From: a virus
Length of the DNA: 28,519 nt
IMG/VR virus record: IMGVR_UViG_3300037330_000113
Location: 1-28,519 of that record
Reading direction: 5' to 3' (one strand)
The notes beneath the pieces are model-generated. The model searched no databases. It had not been told where the DNA came from and worked only from the letters and a program-made list of their open reading frames with translations. Numbering within the stretch: the first letter of the stretch is position 1; every line of letters starts with the position of its first letter. A program made the translations under genes and the position numbers. Of this stretch, positions 8,127-15,605 are shown piece after piece.

Positions 8127-8522
8127 CTATTGCGTCGTGCCACGCAGCCACATGCGTTGGCAGGCCCATTCATCTGGAAACTGTCCTCGCAGTGATTGAA
8201 GCGTCACGTCCGTCGGCTGTCGCCCCTCGAGGATCGCCTCGATTAAGTCGGGCGCTAGGAACGCGAGCCGAAACACGCGCGTAAGGTATGGTGCGGCGAT
8301 TCCTTCGCACTTTGCGAGATCCGCGATAGTGGCGAACTGGCCAGACTCCAGCATCCGTTTCCAGCGGAAAGCGCGGGCCAACGCCTTGATAAGGCTGTCA
8401 TCGGCTTGGCGACGGGTCTGCGCGCCTTCCGGCAAGACCATCTCCTTCCGCCCGCCGCGCTTAACGATACGGAACGGGACATGGATGTTGATGGTGTCTG
8501 GAATTGGCTTTACGCGGGTCAT
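8127..8522 (-). CDS. Small recombinase-associated protein, unknown function
   Basis: A 131-residue basic protein (MTRVKPIPDTINIHVPF...). The middle (about 70-105, FATIADLAKCEGIAAPYLTRVFRLAFLAPDLIEAIL) has the length and pattern of a helix-turn-helix followed by a second helix, suggesting DNA binding. Its ATG overlaps the recombinase stop by 4 nt (ATGA), so it is the last gene of a four-gene cassette. I have seen this protein type directly downstream of serine recombinases with the same YTRKSSEEG start, but know no assigned function. A recombination accessory or directionality factor is a reasonable guess, not a demonstrated role. Confidence 0.75.
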   Translation of the reverse strand: MTRVKPIPDTINIHVPFRIVKRGGRKEMVLPEGAQTRRQADDSLIKALARAFRWKRMLESGQFATIADLAKCEGIAAPYLTRVFRLAFLAPDLIEAILEGRQPTDVTLQSLRGQFPDEWACQRMWLRGTTQ

Positions 8523-9826
8523 GCAGCCTCTCCAACATCAGTGGCCATTTCGCGCGCCAGCGCAGTCAGCCCGTCCATTCGCAGTCGGACGTTCAGCCCC
8601 TCGGTGCCGATGTCGACCTGCTCGACCAGCAACGAGACAATTCGTGCCTGTTCGGCAGGGAACAACTCATCCCACAGCGGATCGAGCCGGGTTAGCGCAT
8701 CGACTGCATCCGCTTCAGTGATGCTGCCATCTTGCGCCTTGGCCGCTTTCCAAGTGCCCGCCACGATCTCGGGTTGCCGGAACACGGCGCGCAGTTGGGC
8801 GATGACGGCAGCTTCGATTTCGCCTGCTGGGACGCGCCCGACCGGGCAAGACCCGGCTCCATGCTTCAGCACGTTCTGGCTGACGTAATAGCGATACAGC
8901 CGTCCGCCCTTGCGGGTGTGGGTCGGCGAGAAAGCAGCGCCGTCGGGACCATAGAGCAGCCCTTTCAACAGCGAGGGCGTGTCGGCGCGGGTGTTTGCTG
9001 CCCGCTTGCGCGGGCTTTCCGTCAGGATGCTGTGAACGTTGTCCCAGACTTCGCGGTCGATGATCCCTTTGTGTTCGCCGGGGTAGCTGGTTCCCTTGTG
9101 AACTGCCTCGCCGATGTAAACCCGGTTGTTCAGCATCCGGTAGATGAACTTCTTGTCGATCCGATGGCCGCGAGCGGTCGTAACGCCGCGCTCGGCCAGT
9201 TCGCGCGCCAGCACTGTGCCAGATCCGATTTGGATGAATCGCGCGAAGACCCAGCGGACATGGGCGGCGTCTTCGGGGTTCTCCAGCAACTTGCGGTCCT
9301 TCACGATGTAACCCAGCGGTGGGCAGCCACCCATCCACATCCCCTTCATCCGGCTGGCGCGGACCTTGTCGCGGATTCGTTCGGCAGTCACCTCGCGCTC
9401 AAACTGCGCGAAACTTAGCAGGATGTTCAGTGTCAGGCGGCCCATAGAAGTCGTCGTGTTGAAGGACTGGGTCACGGAAACGAAGGTCACGCCATTCCGA
9501 TCAAACACCTCAACCAGCTTGGAAAAATCCATCAGCGAGCGGGACAGGCGGTCGATCTTGTAGACCACCACCACGTCGACCAGCCCGTCATCGACATCAG
9601 CAAGTAACCGTTTCAAGCCGGGCCGTTCCAGCGTGCCGCCGGAAATACCGCCATCGTCATACTGGTCGCGAACCAGCACCCAGCCTTCGGAACGCTGGCT
9701 GGCGATGTAGGATTCGCAAGCCTCGCGCTGGGCGTGCAGGCTGTTGAACTCCTGCTCCAGCCCTTCCTCGGAGGATTTGCGGGTATAAACCGCGCAGCGC
9801 AGCTTGCGGACGATAGGTTTGTTCAT
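8519..9826 (-). CDS. Serine recombinase (recombinase family, DUF4368/zinc-ribbon-less type)
   Basis: A 435-residue site-specific recombinase. The resolvase/invertase catalytic domain occupies about residues 1-155, with the catalytic serine in YTRKSSEEG and the helix-E regions DRLSRS and SFAQFEREVTAERIRDKV. The Recombinase domain follows (MGGCPPLGYI to about residue 275). The usual zinc-ribbon region (LLYGPDGAAFSPTHTRKGGRLYRYYVSQ) has lost its cysteine pairs, as is common in this subgroup. The start is ATG 9826-9824 after CGGAGGGCGGC; an upstream open stretch is in the DUF2924 gene and is not part of the protein. ATGA overlaps join it to the genes on both sides. Likely integrase/excisionase of the element or of its own small cassette; no att core was identified. 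Confidence 0.93.
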   Translation of the reverse strand: MNKPIVRKLRCAVYTRKSSEEGLEQEFNSLHAQREACESYIASQRSEGWVLVRDQYDDGGISGGTLERPGLKRLLADVDDGLVDVVVVYKIDRLSRSLMDFSKLVEVFDRNGVTFVSVTQSFNTTTSMGRLTLNILLSFAQFEREVTAERIRDKVRASRMKGMWMGGCPPLGYIVKDRKLLENPEDAAHVRWVFARFIQIGSGTVLARELAERGVTTARGHRIDKKFIYRMLNNRVYIGEAVHKGTSYPGEHKGIIDREVWDNVHSILTESPRKRAANTRADTPSLLKGLLYGPDGAAFSPTHTRKGGRLYRYYVSQNVLKHGAGSCPVGRVPAGEIEAAVIAQLRAVFRQPEIVAGTWKAAKAQDGSITEADAVDALTRLDPLWDELFPAEQARIVSLLVEQVDIGTEGLNVRLRMDGLTALAREMATDVGEAA

Positions 9827-10278
9827 GCCGCCCTCCGATGGTTTTTCAGTCCGAAGAACACCCAGCCGTTCCAGCGCGTGCCGGTGATAGCCCGTGCGAT
9901 GGCGGACAGAGACTGATATGGCCGCCCCTGCCATTCGAAGCCACCTTGCGTCACAGTGACGATCTGCTCGACGCCCTGCCATTCGCGCAGCAACCGGGTG
10001 CCGGTGATCGGACGGTCGCGATCAGCGCGGATGCGGCGGGTGGTGATGTTGCCGCCATCTAGCTGTTCCCCCAAGGCTTCCAGCCGCTTGATGGTTTCGG
10101 GTTTCAGCCCGCCATAGGCCAGTTCTTGGATGCGATAGGCCAGCCGGGATTCAAGGTAGCGGCGGTTGAAGGGCGGAGGTTCGGTTTCGAACAGGTCGCG
10201 CCACTGCGCCTTCAGCTCAAGCGTCGATGTTGTCTTCAGCGCTGCCAGGCGCGCGGGGATGGGATCGGGCTTCGTCAT
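9823..10278 (-). CDS. DUF2924 domain protein
   Basis: A 151-residue protein starting MTKPDPIPARLAALK at ATG 10278-10276, preceded by CGGAGA. It carries the DUF2924 pattern: LKAQWRDLFETEPPPFNRRYLESRLAYRIQELAYGG in pieces across residues about 18-55, then a basic GTRLLREWQG block and a C-terminal SLSAIARAITGTRWNGWVFFGL motif, which resembles a small DNA-binding fold. DUF2924 genes are typically found immediately upstream of serine recombinases in alphaproteobacteria, exactly as here, with a 4-nt overlap. Role unknown, presumably in recombination or its control. Confidence 0.88.
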   Translation of the reverse strand: MTKPDPIPARLAALKTTSTLELKAQWRDLFETEPPPFNRRYLESRLAYRIQELAYGGLKPETIKRLEALGEQLDGGNITTRRIRADRDRPITGTRLLREWQGVEQIVTVTQGGFEWQGRPYQSLSAIARAITGTRWNGWVFFGLKNHRRAA

Positions 10279-10478
10279 GCGTGTCTCCGGTCTGTTGGAG
10301 TTGCATGAATGCATTGGTCTGGCGGATAGTGTAGGCAACTTTCTCCCTTTTTATCAGAAGGTTGTCCCGTGTCCCGCATCCGCAATCGGATCAGCCCGAG
10401 CGCCAGTAGGCCGCAAAGTTCTGCACGGCGTTCAGCAGGTGACATGGCCGAGGGTGGCAGGGAATTCGGGCGTTTCAT
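10275..10478 (-). CDS. Small conserved first gene of the recombinase cassette
   Basis: A 67-residue protein, start at ATG 10478-10476. The core (MSPAERRAELCGLLALGLIRLRMR) is an amphipathic helix pair, followed by a polar tail ending TPTDRRHA. The stop overlaps the DUF2924 start as ATGA, the same junction as the other two in the cassette, which is the main evidence that it is real. I recall similar short proteins ahead of DUF2924 genes. No function is known. Confidence 0.7.
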   Translation of the reverse strand: MKRPNSLPPSAMSPAERRAELCGLLALGLIRLRMRDTGQPSDKKGESCLHYPPDQCIHATPTDRRHA

Positions 10479-10597
10479 CGTTCGGCATCTCGACTTCAGG
10501 GGTTTCCTTACCGACGAAAAGCCAGATCCGAACCCCAGATGGGACAAGTCGCTCGGGTCCAAGCACAGAAAACGGAACGGATATGGAACGTCCACTC

Positions 10598-10626
10598 TTG
10601 CGGTTTGAAGTTTTGTTCACGATTAT
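10598..10626 (+). promoter_or_regulatory. Promoter candidate for the 747-residue protein
   Basis: TTGCGG (10598-10603), a 17-base spacer and GATTAT (10621-10626) lie about 45 bp before the ATG at 10672, in the 193-bp gap between two divergent transcription units. The match is partial (3/6 and 4/6). Confidence 0.3.
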
Positions 10627-10671
10627 CGAGAGTTGAATCAGTCAGATGCTTTCAATCGAGAGGATGAGATC

Positions 10672-12915
10672 ATGCCGCGCAAAGTTGTTCCGATCGGCCC
10701 GCATGTTCTTGCTCTGATTGAAGATGCCCGGATCGATTTATCCAATGCGGTACTTTCCGTTCGGGAAGGCGAAAATGAGCCAGAATTTAATCTCCAAGAT
10801 GACCTCCCTGATCACGCAGACGATGAAGCTGTCGATGCATTCAAGACGGCACTCATTGAATCGCTCACCGAATTTGACGCGGATGAGTTGAGACCTGCAG
10901 AACAGCGCTGTCGCCGGATTCGTGCCCTTGCCGAAGGAAAAGGCCTCACTTCCCTCAATACCATTGTTGAGCAGAAACTCGATGACGGCCAGGCGCAAGA
11001 ATTCGATAAACAACCCGACCCCCTTTGCCGGAGTATTTGGGCATTCCAGAATGCTCGCCAGATATTCGAGGATGCTGAGAGTTTTCATTTTGCCCGGCAG
11101 TTCCGCGACTACGGGAAGATGTACGATGCTTTCGAGGTGGAACTTGAAAAGGCGACCGTGCTGGATGCCGCAGCGATTGATGAGGCGGCACTCGCAGCAA
11201 AGATCACCAAGGTTCTCGAACTCAAGACCAATTGCACCGTCAAAGCACTCGATCTGCCCGCGACGTCAGTTCACCCCGCGTCGATCATGTTGATCGTCCG
11301 CCACGGCGGGCCGCTTTCAAGTGTCTACGATCATCGGGATGATGGTCGCAGGGGCACGATCTATTTTCGTCCACCGAACGAAGCGACCCTCATTTACACA
11401 CCATCTATGCGGCAGATCGAGGTCTGCGCGGACAGCCCGGTGGTCCGGCAGGAAGTCGCTGGCGCCTTCGCGTCCATCACGCTTGGCCACGATGTTTCGC
11501 AAAAGCCTCTGACTTGGAAGCGTTACAACTTGTCCCGGTTCCGGTCGTCGTTGCATCTCGATCCGCCAAATGTTGAAGGCTTCGAGATCAAGTTCGCCAA
11601 GGTGCTTGAGGCCGAGATCCGGCTTGGAAACTGGAGCCGAAAGCTGCTCCTGAAGGTTGCGATCGAGGATGACATCGGTGAAGTGGCTGATCGCTACCTG
11701 AGACCGAACAACATCTTCCGCCGCGCCGACGGCTTCAGCCGCATCGGTATCGCTGTCGCCTACAACAGGGTGGGGGACGAGAAGGAGCGCACCCTGAACA
11801 TCACGATTTCCGGTTCGAAAAGCTGCAACCTTCAAAGCAACAAGGATCCGGAGGAGCGCAATCTTGGCTTTGCGCTGCTCGACGCGTGGGGAATCCTCAG
11901 TGCCTTCAAGCAAATCGACCCCAATGACCTGCGTGCAATCTTCCCGCAACTGGTCGCGCTTCATGACCGTGTGGACGATGAGGTTAGTGGCGAATACCTG
12001 CGCGAAATGGGATTGGACCCCGATCACCTGATTCAGGGTGGTCTCCTTGAGCGGCGTGGACGTCAGGATATCGTGCTGATCGACGACGATGACATGGCTG
12101 GCGAAGGCGCGGTGAAACCTTCGATCCATGAAGGCATGGTCCGGACGATCGGGCCATTTGGTCAAAGCGGCGGCACCCGGCCAGCAGCTGATCTCGAAAT
12201 GTATGAGATCAATCGGCAATGGCTGCACGAAACGGTGGTTCGGTTGATGAAGCCGCTGTTGAACAAGCGCACATCGCAGGTCTTGGATGCAGACCTCACG
12301 CTGCTCGGCTCCATGCAGATCGATGCTTCTGAAGTCCCAGTGTATTTCGCACGGCGGCTCGAGGATGCCAAGACAATCGGACGGTTGGATTTGGCTTTGC
12401 GGGCACGCAACAAGGCTGGGGTCGGCATCGTTCTGGCGGCCGGGACCGACCATCCGACCTGCCTTGGACCGAACGTGGTCGTACCCATCCTGACGAACCT
12501 GTCGCCCGACGGTGAAGAACTTGTTGTAGCCCGTGATGGCCTTGATTTGGCCTATCGCGGCAACCTGTCGCTAGCTCGGGGCGGGGCCACCCCGCAGGTA
12601 CTAAGATCGGGCAAACAATCGGCAACGCTGCACGTGCCGGGCAAAGATTCCGTGGCTTTGGTTGGCCCTGATCAGATCGCTCTCTTCGAAAGGCTGGTTT
12701 CGGCAGAAAAGGCTGGTAGTCCGGATGTGCAGGTCAAGGAACTGATGGACGGCCTCGGATCACGCAGCCCGCAGCAAGCATTCCGAGCCGACATGTGGGA
12801 AAGCCTGGTGAACGTTTACATCAGCAAAGGGGCAAAGCGCGGGTATTGGCGTCTGGTCACCACCGCGCCTGCGTTGGAAAGCGCGCCCGAAACCCCGGTC
12901 GAAGAGCCCGTCTAA
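10672..12915 (+). CDS. Large protein of unknown function (747 residues)
   Basis: I do not recognise this protein. The start is taken as ATG 10672, preceded by GAGAGG with 8 bases spacing; an in-frame TTG at 10633 is possible. The N-terminal about 200 residues are acidic and helical. A middle region (about 215-420) is rich in predicted strands (TIYFRPPNEATLIYTP, LNITISGSKS). An acidic run (VLIDDDDMAGEG) sits near residue 480. The C-terminal about 60 residues (QVKELMDGLGSRSPQQAFR...GAKRGYWRLV) look like a winged-helix DNA-binding domain. No signal peptide, membrane segment, Walker motif or clear nuclease motif is visible. It sits alone between the recombinase cassette and the phage module, with moderately lower GC than the latter. 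A cargo or defence role is possible by position only. Confidence 0.85.
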   Translation: MPRKVVPIGPHVLALIEDARIDLSNAVLSVREGENEPEFNLQDDLPDHADDEAVDAFKTALIESLTEFDADELRPAEQRCRRIRALAEGKGLTSLNTIVEQKLDDGQAQEFDKQPDPLCRSIWAFQNARQIFEDAESFHFARQFRDYGKMYDAFEVELEKATVLDAAAIDEAALAAKITKVLELKTNCTVKALDLPATSVHPASIMLIVRHGGPLSSVYDHRDDGRRGTIYFRPPNEATLIYTPSMRQIEVCADSPVVRQEVAGAFASITLGHDVSQKPLTWKRYNLSRFRSSLHLDPPNVEGFEIKFAKVLEAEIRLGNWSRKLLLKVAIEDDIGEVADRYLRPNNIFRRADGFSRIGIAVAYNRVGDEKERTLNITISGSKSCNLQSNKDPEERNLGFALLDAWGILSAFKQIDPNDLRAIFPQLVALHDRVDDEVSGEYLREMGLDPDHLIQGGLLERRGRQDIVLIDDDDMAGEGAVKPSIHEGMVRTIGPFGQSGGTRPAADLEMYEINRQWLHETVVRLMKPLLNKRTSQVLDADLTLLGSMQIDASEVPVYFARRLEDAKTIGRLDLALRARNKAGVGIVLAAGTDHPTCLGPNVVVPILTNLSPDGEELVVARDGLDLAYRGNLSLARGGATPQVLRSGKQSATLHVPGKDSVALVGPDQIALFERLVSAEKAGSPDVQVKELMDGLGSRSPQQAFRADMWESLVNVYISKGAKRGYWRLVTTAPALESAPETPVEEPV

Positions 12916-12950
12916 CAACGGTCTAACATACGCAGGGGGACGGTCTAACA
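12910..12950 (+). repeat. Three direct repeats GTCTAACA phased 11 and 22 bp
   Basis: GTCTAACA occurs at 12910-12917, 12921-12928 and 12943-12950, so start-to-start distances are 11 and 22 bp, one and two helical turns. The second and third copies share the longer ACGGTCTAACA. The first overlaps the stop of the 747-residue gene. The array lies 44 bp before the Com-like gene, the first of the phage module, so operator or activator sites are plausible. Confidence 0.6.
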
Positions 12951-12993
12951 AACGGCTGATTATTGGAAAGGCTCCACATAGAGGAGCACTTCC

Positions 12994-13239
12994 ATGCCGA
13001 CTCCCTTCCCATCGCGCCAACCAGCCCTATCAAACTGGCCCACCGGCGCGAAACCCAAGCCCAATACCCTGAACCCGGAATGGCGCTGCACGCGCTGTGA
13101 CAAGCTGCTCGGCGTTTGCCGGGACGGCCGCATGCACCTGCGCTTTGCGCGGGGGCACGAGTATTTCGTGGGCTTCCCTGTCCAGGCCACCTGCCGCGGC
13201 TGCGGGACACTGAACCAAGCGTCCAACCCCTCTGGCTGA
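12994..13239 (+). CDS. com: Com-like zinc-finger regulator (phage Mu Com family)
   Basis: An 81-residue protein with GAGGAG 7 bases before its ATG. It has a CxxC pair (WRCTRCDKLLGV) and a second CxxC pair (ATCRGCGTLNQAS) about 35 residues later, the arrangement of Com proteins, including the characteristic CGTLN ending. In phage Mu, Com is an RNA-binding zinc finger that activates translation of the adjacent mom DNA-modification gene by changing mRNA structure at its start. Here the next gene, 100 bp downstream, has a perfect hairpin immediately before its ATG, but it encodes a sigma-like protein and not Mom. The N-terminal 25 residues are a Pro/Asn-rich extension. Confidence 0.75.
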   Translation: MPTPFPSRQPALSNWPTGAKPKPNTLNPEWRCTRCDKLLGVCRDGRMHLRFARGHEYFVGFPVQATCRGCGTLNQASNPSG

Positions 13240-13311
13240 CGCGCTCTACTACCACCACCCCCCTGAAATCGCAGAGACGCGCGACGTCCTGACCTGGCCA
13301 CGAAAAGGCGC

Positions 13312-13340
13312 TGGACGCCTGGCCGCAAGGCAGGCGTCCA
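13312..13340 (+). promoter_or_regulatory. Perfect hairpin abutting a start codon
   Basis: TGGACGCCTG (13312-13321) and CAGGCGTCCA (13331-13340) form a 10-bp perfect stem around a 9-base loop; base 13341 is the A of the ATG of the sigma-like gene. The only Shine-Dalgarno-like AAGG (13327-13330) is in the loop and the adjacent stem base. In mRNA this would structure the initiation region and could be a translational switch. Confidence 0.6.
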
Positions 13341-14063
13341 ATGTCTTTCGCATGGCACGAGATCCGTGATCAAATCATGCATTCCGCTTCCACCCTCAAC
13401 TTTCAGCGCAGCTTCGATGCCATCCGGCGCACGCAGGCCGCCATCGCGCCGTTCCGGGATCCGGCGACTTTGCTGGACGGGCTGCATCGCACAACCGGCG
13501 ATCCGGCCCGGAAGAACGTGATCCTCTCCGCACTGGTCGAGGCGGCGCAGGGCGACGGCCCCGCGTCCGACTGCGCCCTGACGATGCTGTTGCTGGCGCT
13601 CTGGCCTGGGCTCGACGCCATCCGGCGCCGGTCGCTCTGGCGCAGGATCGGTTCAGCCGACGAGATCGCGTCCGATGTGCTGTCGCGCACCACCGACGCG
13701 GTCCGCGGCCTCGACCTCGGGCGCGTCAACTGGATTGCGGCCACGGTGCTGCGGAACGTCGAGCGCGACATGATCCGAGCGCGCCAGCGCGACGCGGCGC
13801 GCGAGCATCTCGCCAGCGGCGCCGACCCCGACGAGGTGGCGGACACCGGCGACGGCGGGATCGGCGCGGCCGGGTACGCGCGCTTGAACGGCGCCGTGCG
13901 GAAGCTGCTCGGCGATGACGCCCTGCTGGTGATCCGCGTGGCGATCGAGGGCTTCTCGCAGGCCGAGGTGGCCGTCGAACTGGGGCTGACCGAGGCCGCC
14001 GCCCGCAAGCGGTACCAGCGCGCCATGCGCAAGCTGCGCGACGCCCTCCAGGAAATCCCCTGA
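13341..14063 (+). CDS. Sigma-70-like phage transcription factor
   Basis: A 240-residue protein. The C-terminal region (about 200-235, GFSQAEVAVELGLTEAAARKRYQRAMRKL) is a sigma region 4-type helix-turn-helix. Upstream, SADEIASDVLSRTTDAVRG through ATVLRNVERDMIRARQRD (about 105-160) resembles the region 2 layout of ECF-like factors. The N-terminal 100 residues are not recognised. It probably redirects host RNA polymerase or binds DNA for early gene control of the phage module. The start at ATG 13341 abuts a hairpin; an internal ATG at 13377 (codon 13) is the alternative start if the first is not used. Confidence 0.75.
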   Translation: MSFAWHEIRDQIMHSASTLNFQRSFDAIRRTQAAIAPFRDPATLLDGLHRTTGDPARKNVILSALVEAAQGDGPASDCALTMLLLALWPGLDAIRRRSLWRRIGSADEIASDVLSRTTDAVRGLDLGRVNWIAATVLRNVERDMIRARQRDAAREHLASGADPDEVADTGDGGIGAAGYARLNGAVRKLLGDDALLVIRVAIEGFSQAEVAVELGLTEAAARKRYQRAMRKLRDALQEIP

Positions 14064-14066
14064 GCC

Positions 14067-14141
14067 GATGTCCCGATCCGGTCCCGCCGGTGGCTTTTCC
14101 CATTCGAGCGCCCCGAGCGCCTTCCCTCCAACCGAAAGCAG
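14067..14141 (+). repeat. 75-bp intergenic repeat, copy A
   Basis: Begins GATGTCCCGATCCGG (14067-14081), ends its first block with GGTGGCTTTTCCC (14089-14101), and closes with CCTCCAACCGAAAGCAG (14125-14141) just before the next start codon. The same blocks in the same order and spacing occur at 15574-15649. In this copy the hairpin arm is degenerate. Confidence 0.7.
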
Positions 14142-14147
14142 ACACGC

Positions 14148-14342
14148 ATGAACCGAACTGCCGATCTGTCGCTCGAGGATTTCAGGCGTCTTCCGGGGCT
14201 CTATCGCCGCTGGGAACTGACCGAGGTCTGCGAGTCCAACCGCAACTATCAGATCGAGGACGCCGGCACCCATGCCGACGGGACGCCGCTGCTGGCGATC
14301 TACGTCGCCGAGCCCGCGCCCGACCACCGCGAGGCCGCGTGA
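14148..14342 (+). CDS. Small phage-module protein, unknown (64 residues)
   Basis: MNRTADLSLEDFRRLPGLYRRWELTE... is a soluble acidic protein with no cysteine pairs or membrane segment. Only a weak AAAGCAG precedes the ATG. The reading frame has strong GC3 and fits tightly between the sigma-like gene and the next small gene (shared TGATG at its stop). I do not recognise a family; small early-region phage protein by context. Confidence 0.65.
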   Translation: MNRTADLSLEDFRRLPGLYRRWELTEVCESNRNYQIEDAGTHADGTPLLAIYVAEPAPDHREAA

Positions 14343-14380
14343 TGCGCCTCCTCGATCACCTCATCTCACGGAGAACCGCA

Positions 14381-14674
14381 ATGCCGGACCAGCCGGACGA
14401 CTTCACCCGTCTTCGCGCCGCGAACTACGCCCTCGAAGACCTCCCCGAGACCATCGCCTTCCCGCAGCGCCCCGGCGACGAACCCCGCGAGCCGCTGCCG
14501 GTCGTGGAAGCCACCGTCGACGAGATCGCCTTTGCGATCGTGGAAGCGGAGCGGGAGAGCTCGGCCGCCTACCGCCGGGCCGACGCGCTAAAGCGGCTCT
14601 ACAAGCTCGCCCGCGAGGCGGGGTGCATTGGCGCCGACCGCGCCGCCCCGGCAGTGATGAAGAAGGAGGGCTAG
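14381..14674 (+). CDS. Small phage-module protein, unknown (97 residues)
   Basis: The frame opens at an ATG at 14342 that overlaps the preceding stop, but the ATG at 14381 (MPDQPDDFTRLRAANYAL) has a good ACGGAG site 7 bases upstream and is preferred. The protein has an acidic N-terminal half and a C-terminal helical segment (EIAFAIVEAERESSAAYRRADALKRLYKLA in pieces), which may form a coiled coil. No family recognised. It ends 2 bases before the ATPase gene, whose AAGGAGG lies within its last codons. Confidence 0.65.
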   Translation: MPDQPDDFTRLRAANYALEDLPETIAFPQRPGDEPREPLPVVEATVDEIAFAIVEAERESSAAYRRADALKRLYKLAREAGCIGADRAAPAVMKKEG

Positions 14675-14676
14675 TG

Positions 14677-15555
14677 ATGGCCCTTCCCATCATCGGCGCC
14701 GACGAACGGCTCGCGCAGCGCAAGGGGATCAAGGGCGTCATCTTCGGCCGGTCCGGCATCGGGAAGACGTCGCTGCTCTGGACGCTGAACGCCTCGACCA
14801 CGCTCTTCCTCGATCTCGAGGCCGGCGATCTGGCGGTCGAGGGGCTGGAGATCGACACGCTCCGGCCCCGCACCTGGAGGGAGTGCCGCGACTTCGCGGT
14901 GTTCATCGGCGGGCCGAACCCGGCGCTGCGCGAGGACCAGCCCTACAGCCAGGCGCATTTCGACGAGGTCTGCGGCCGCTACGGCGATCCGGCAGTGATC
15001 GCGAAGTACGAGACCATCTTCATCGACTCGATCACCGTGGCCGGGCGGCTGTGCTTCCAATGGTGCCGTGGCCAGGCGGAGGCATTTTCCGAGAAGACCG
15101 GCAAGCCCGACATCCGGGGTGCCTACGGGCTGCATGGCCGCGAGATGCTCGCCTGGCTGACCCATCTGCAGCACACGCGCGGCAAGCATGTCTGGTTCGT
15201 CGGGATCCTCGACGAGAAGCTGGACGACTTCAACCGCAAGGTCTTCCAGCCGCAGATCGACGGCAGCAAGACCGGGCTCGAGCTGCCGGGCATCGTGGAT
15301 CAGGTCATCGCCATGGCCGACATCCCGGACCCAGGCGGCCAGCCACAGCGCGCGTTCGTCTGCCAGACGCTGAACCCGTGGGGCTATCCGGCCAAGGACC
15401 GCTCCGGCCGCCTCGACATGGTCGAGGCCCCGCATCTCGGCCGGCTGATGGAGAAGATCCAGCGCCCCGCGGCGCCCGCCTCCGAACGCCTGACCTGGCC
15501 GCCGGTGGTCATCCCGGCCGAACCCGCCGCCGCGCAGGTGCCCGACCATGGCTGA
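14677..15555 (+). CDS. RecA-like AAA_24 ATPase, Sak4-type recombinase candidate
   Basis: A 292-residue ATPase. Walker A is GRSGIGKT (24-31), followed by FLDLEAGD (44-52, the acidic strand typical of RecA/AAA_24 proteins), and Walker B is TIFIDSIT (113-120). The start ATG at 14677 follows AAGGAGGG; a GTG one codon earlier is possible. The compact single-domain RecA-like architecture with an SSB-like gene directly downstream matches the phage Sak4-type single-strand annealing ATPases, such as that of phage HK620, which act with a cognate SSB. Assignment to that subgroup is by context; the ATPase call itself is firm. Confidence 0.85.
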   Translation: MALPIIGADERLAQRKGIKGVIFGRSGIGKTSLLWTLNASTTLFLDLEAGDLAVEGLEIDTLRPRTWRECRDFAVFIGGPNPALREDQPYSQAHFDEVCGRYGDPAVIAKYETIFIDSITVAGRLCFQWCRGQAEAFSEKTGKPDIRGAYGLHGREMLAWLTHLQHTRGKHVWFVGILDEKLDDFNRKVFQPQIDGSKTGLELPGIVDQVIAMADIPDPGGQPQRAFVCQTLNPWGYPAKDRSGRLDMVEAPHLGRLMEKIQRPAAPASERLTWPPVVIPAEPAAAQVPDHG

Positions 15556-15564
15556 TCCTCTCTC

Positions 15565-15605
15565 GCCACCCCCGATGTCCCGATCCGGGCGCCGGGGTGG
15601 CTTTT
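15565..15605 (+). terminator. Intrinsic terminator-like hairpin after the ATPase gene
   Basis: GCCACCCC (15565-15572) and GGGGTGGC (15594-15601) form an 8-bp perfect stem, followed at once by TTTT (15602-15605). The loop contains a smaller CCCGATCCGGG hairpin. It lies 10 bp after the ATPase stop, yet the next gene has the same direction, so it may be an attenuator between them and not a full stop. Confidence 0.6.

Noticed and set aside
11317-12453. 378-codon minus-strand open frame inside the 747-residue gene
   Set aside because: The plus-strand frame is longer, has a ribosome site and better codon use; no family signal on the minus strand.
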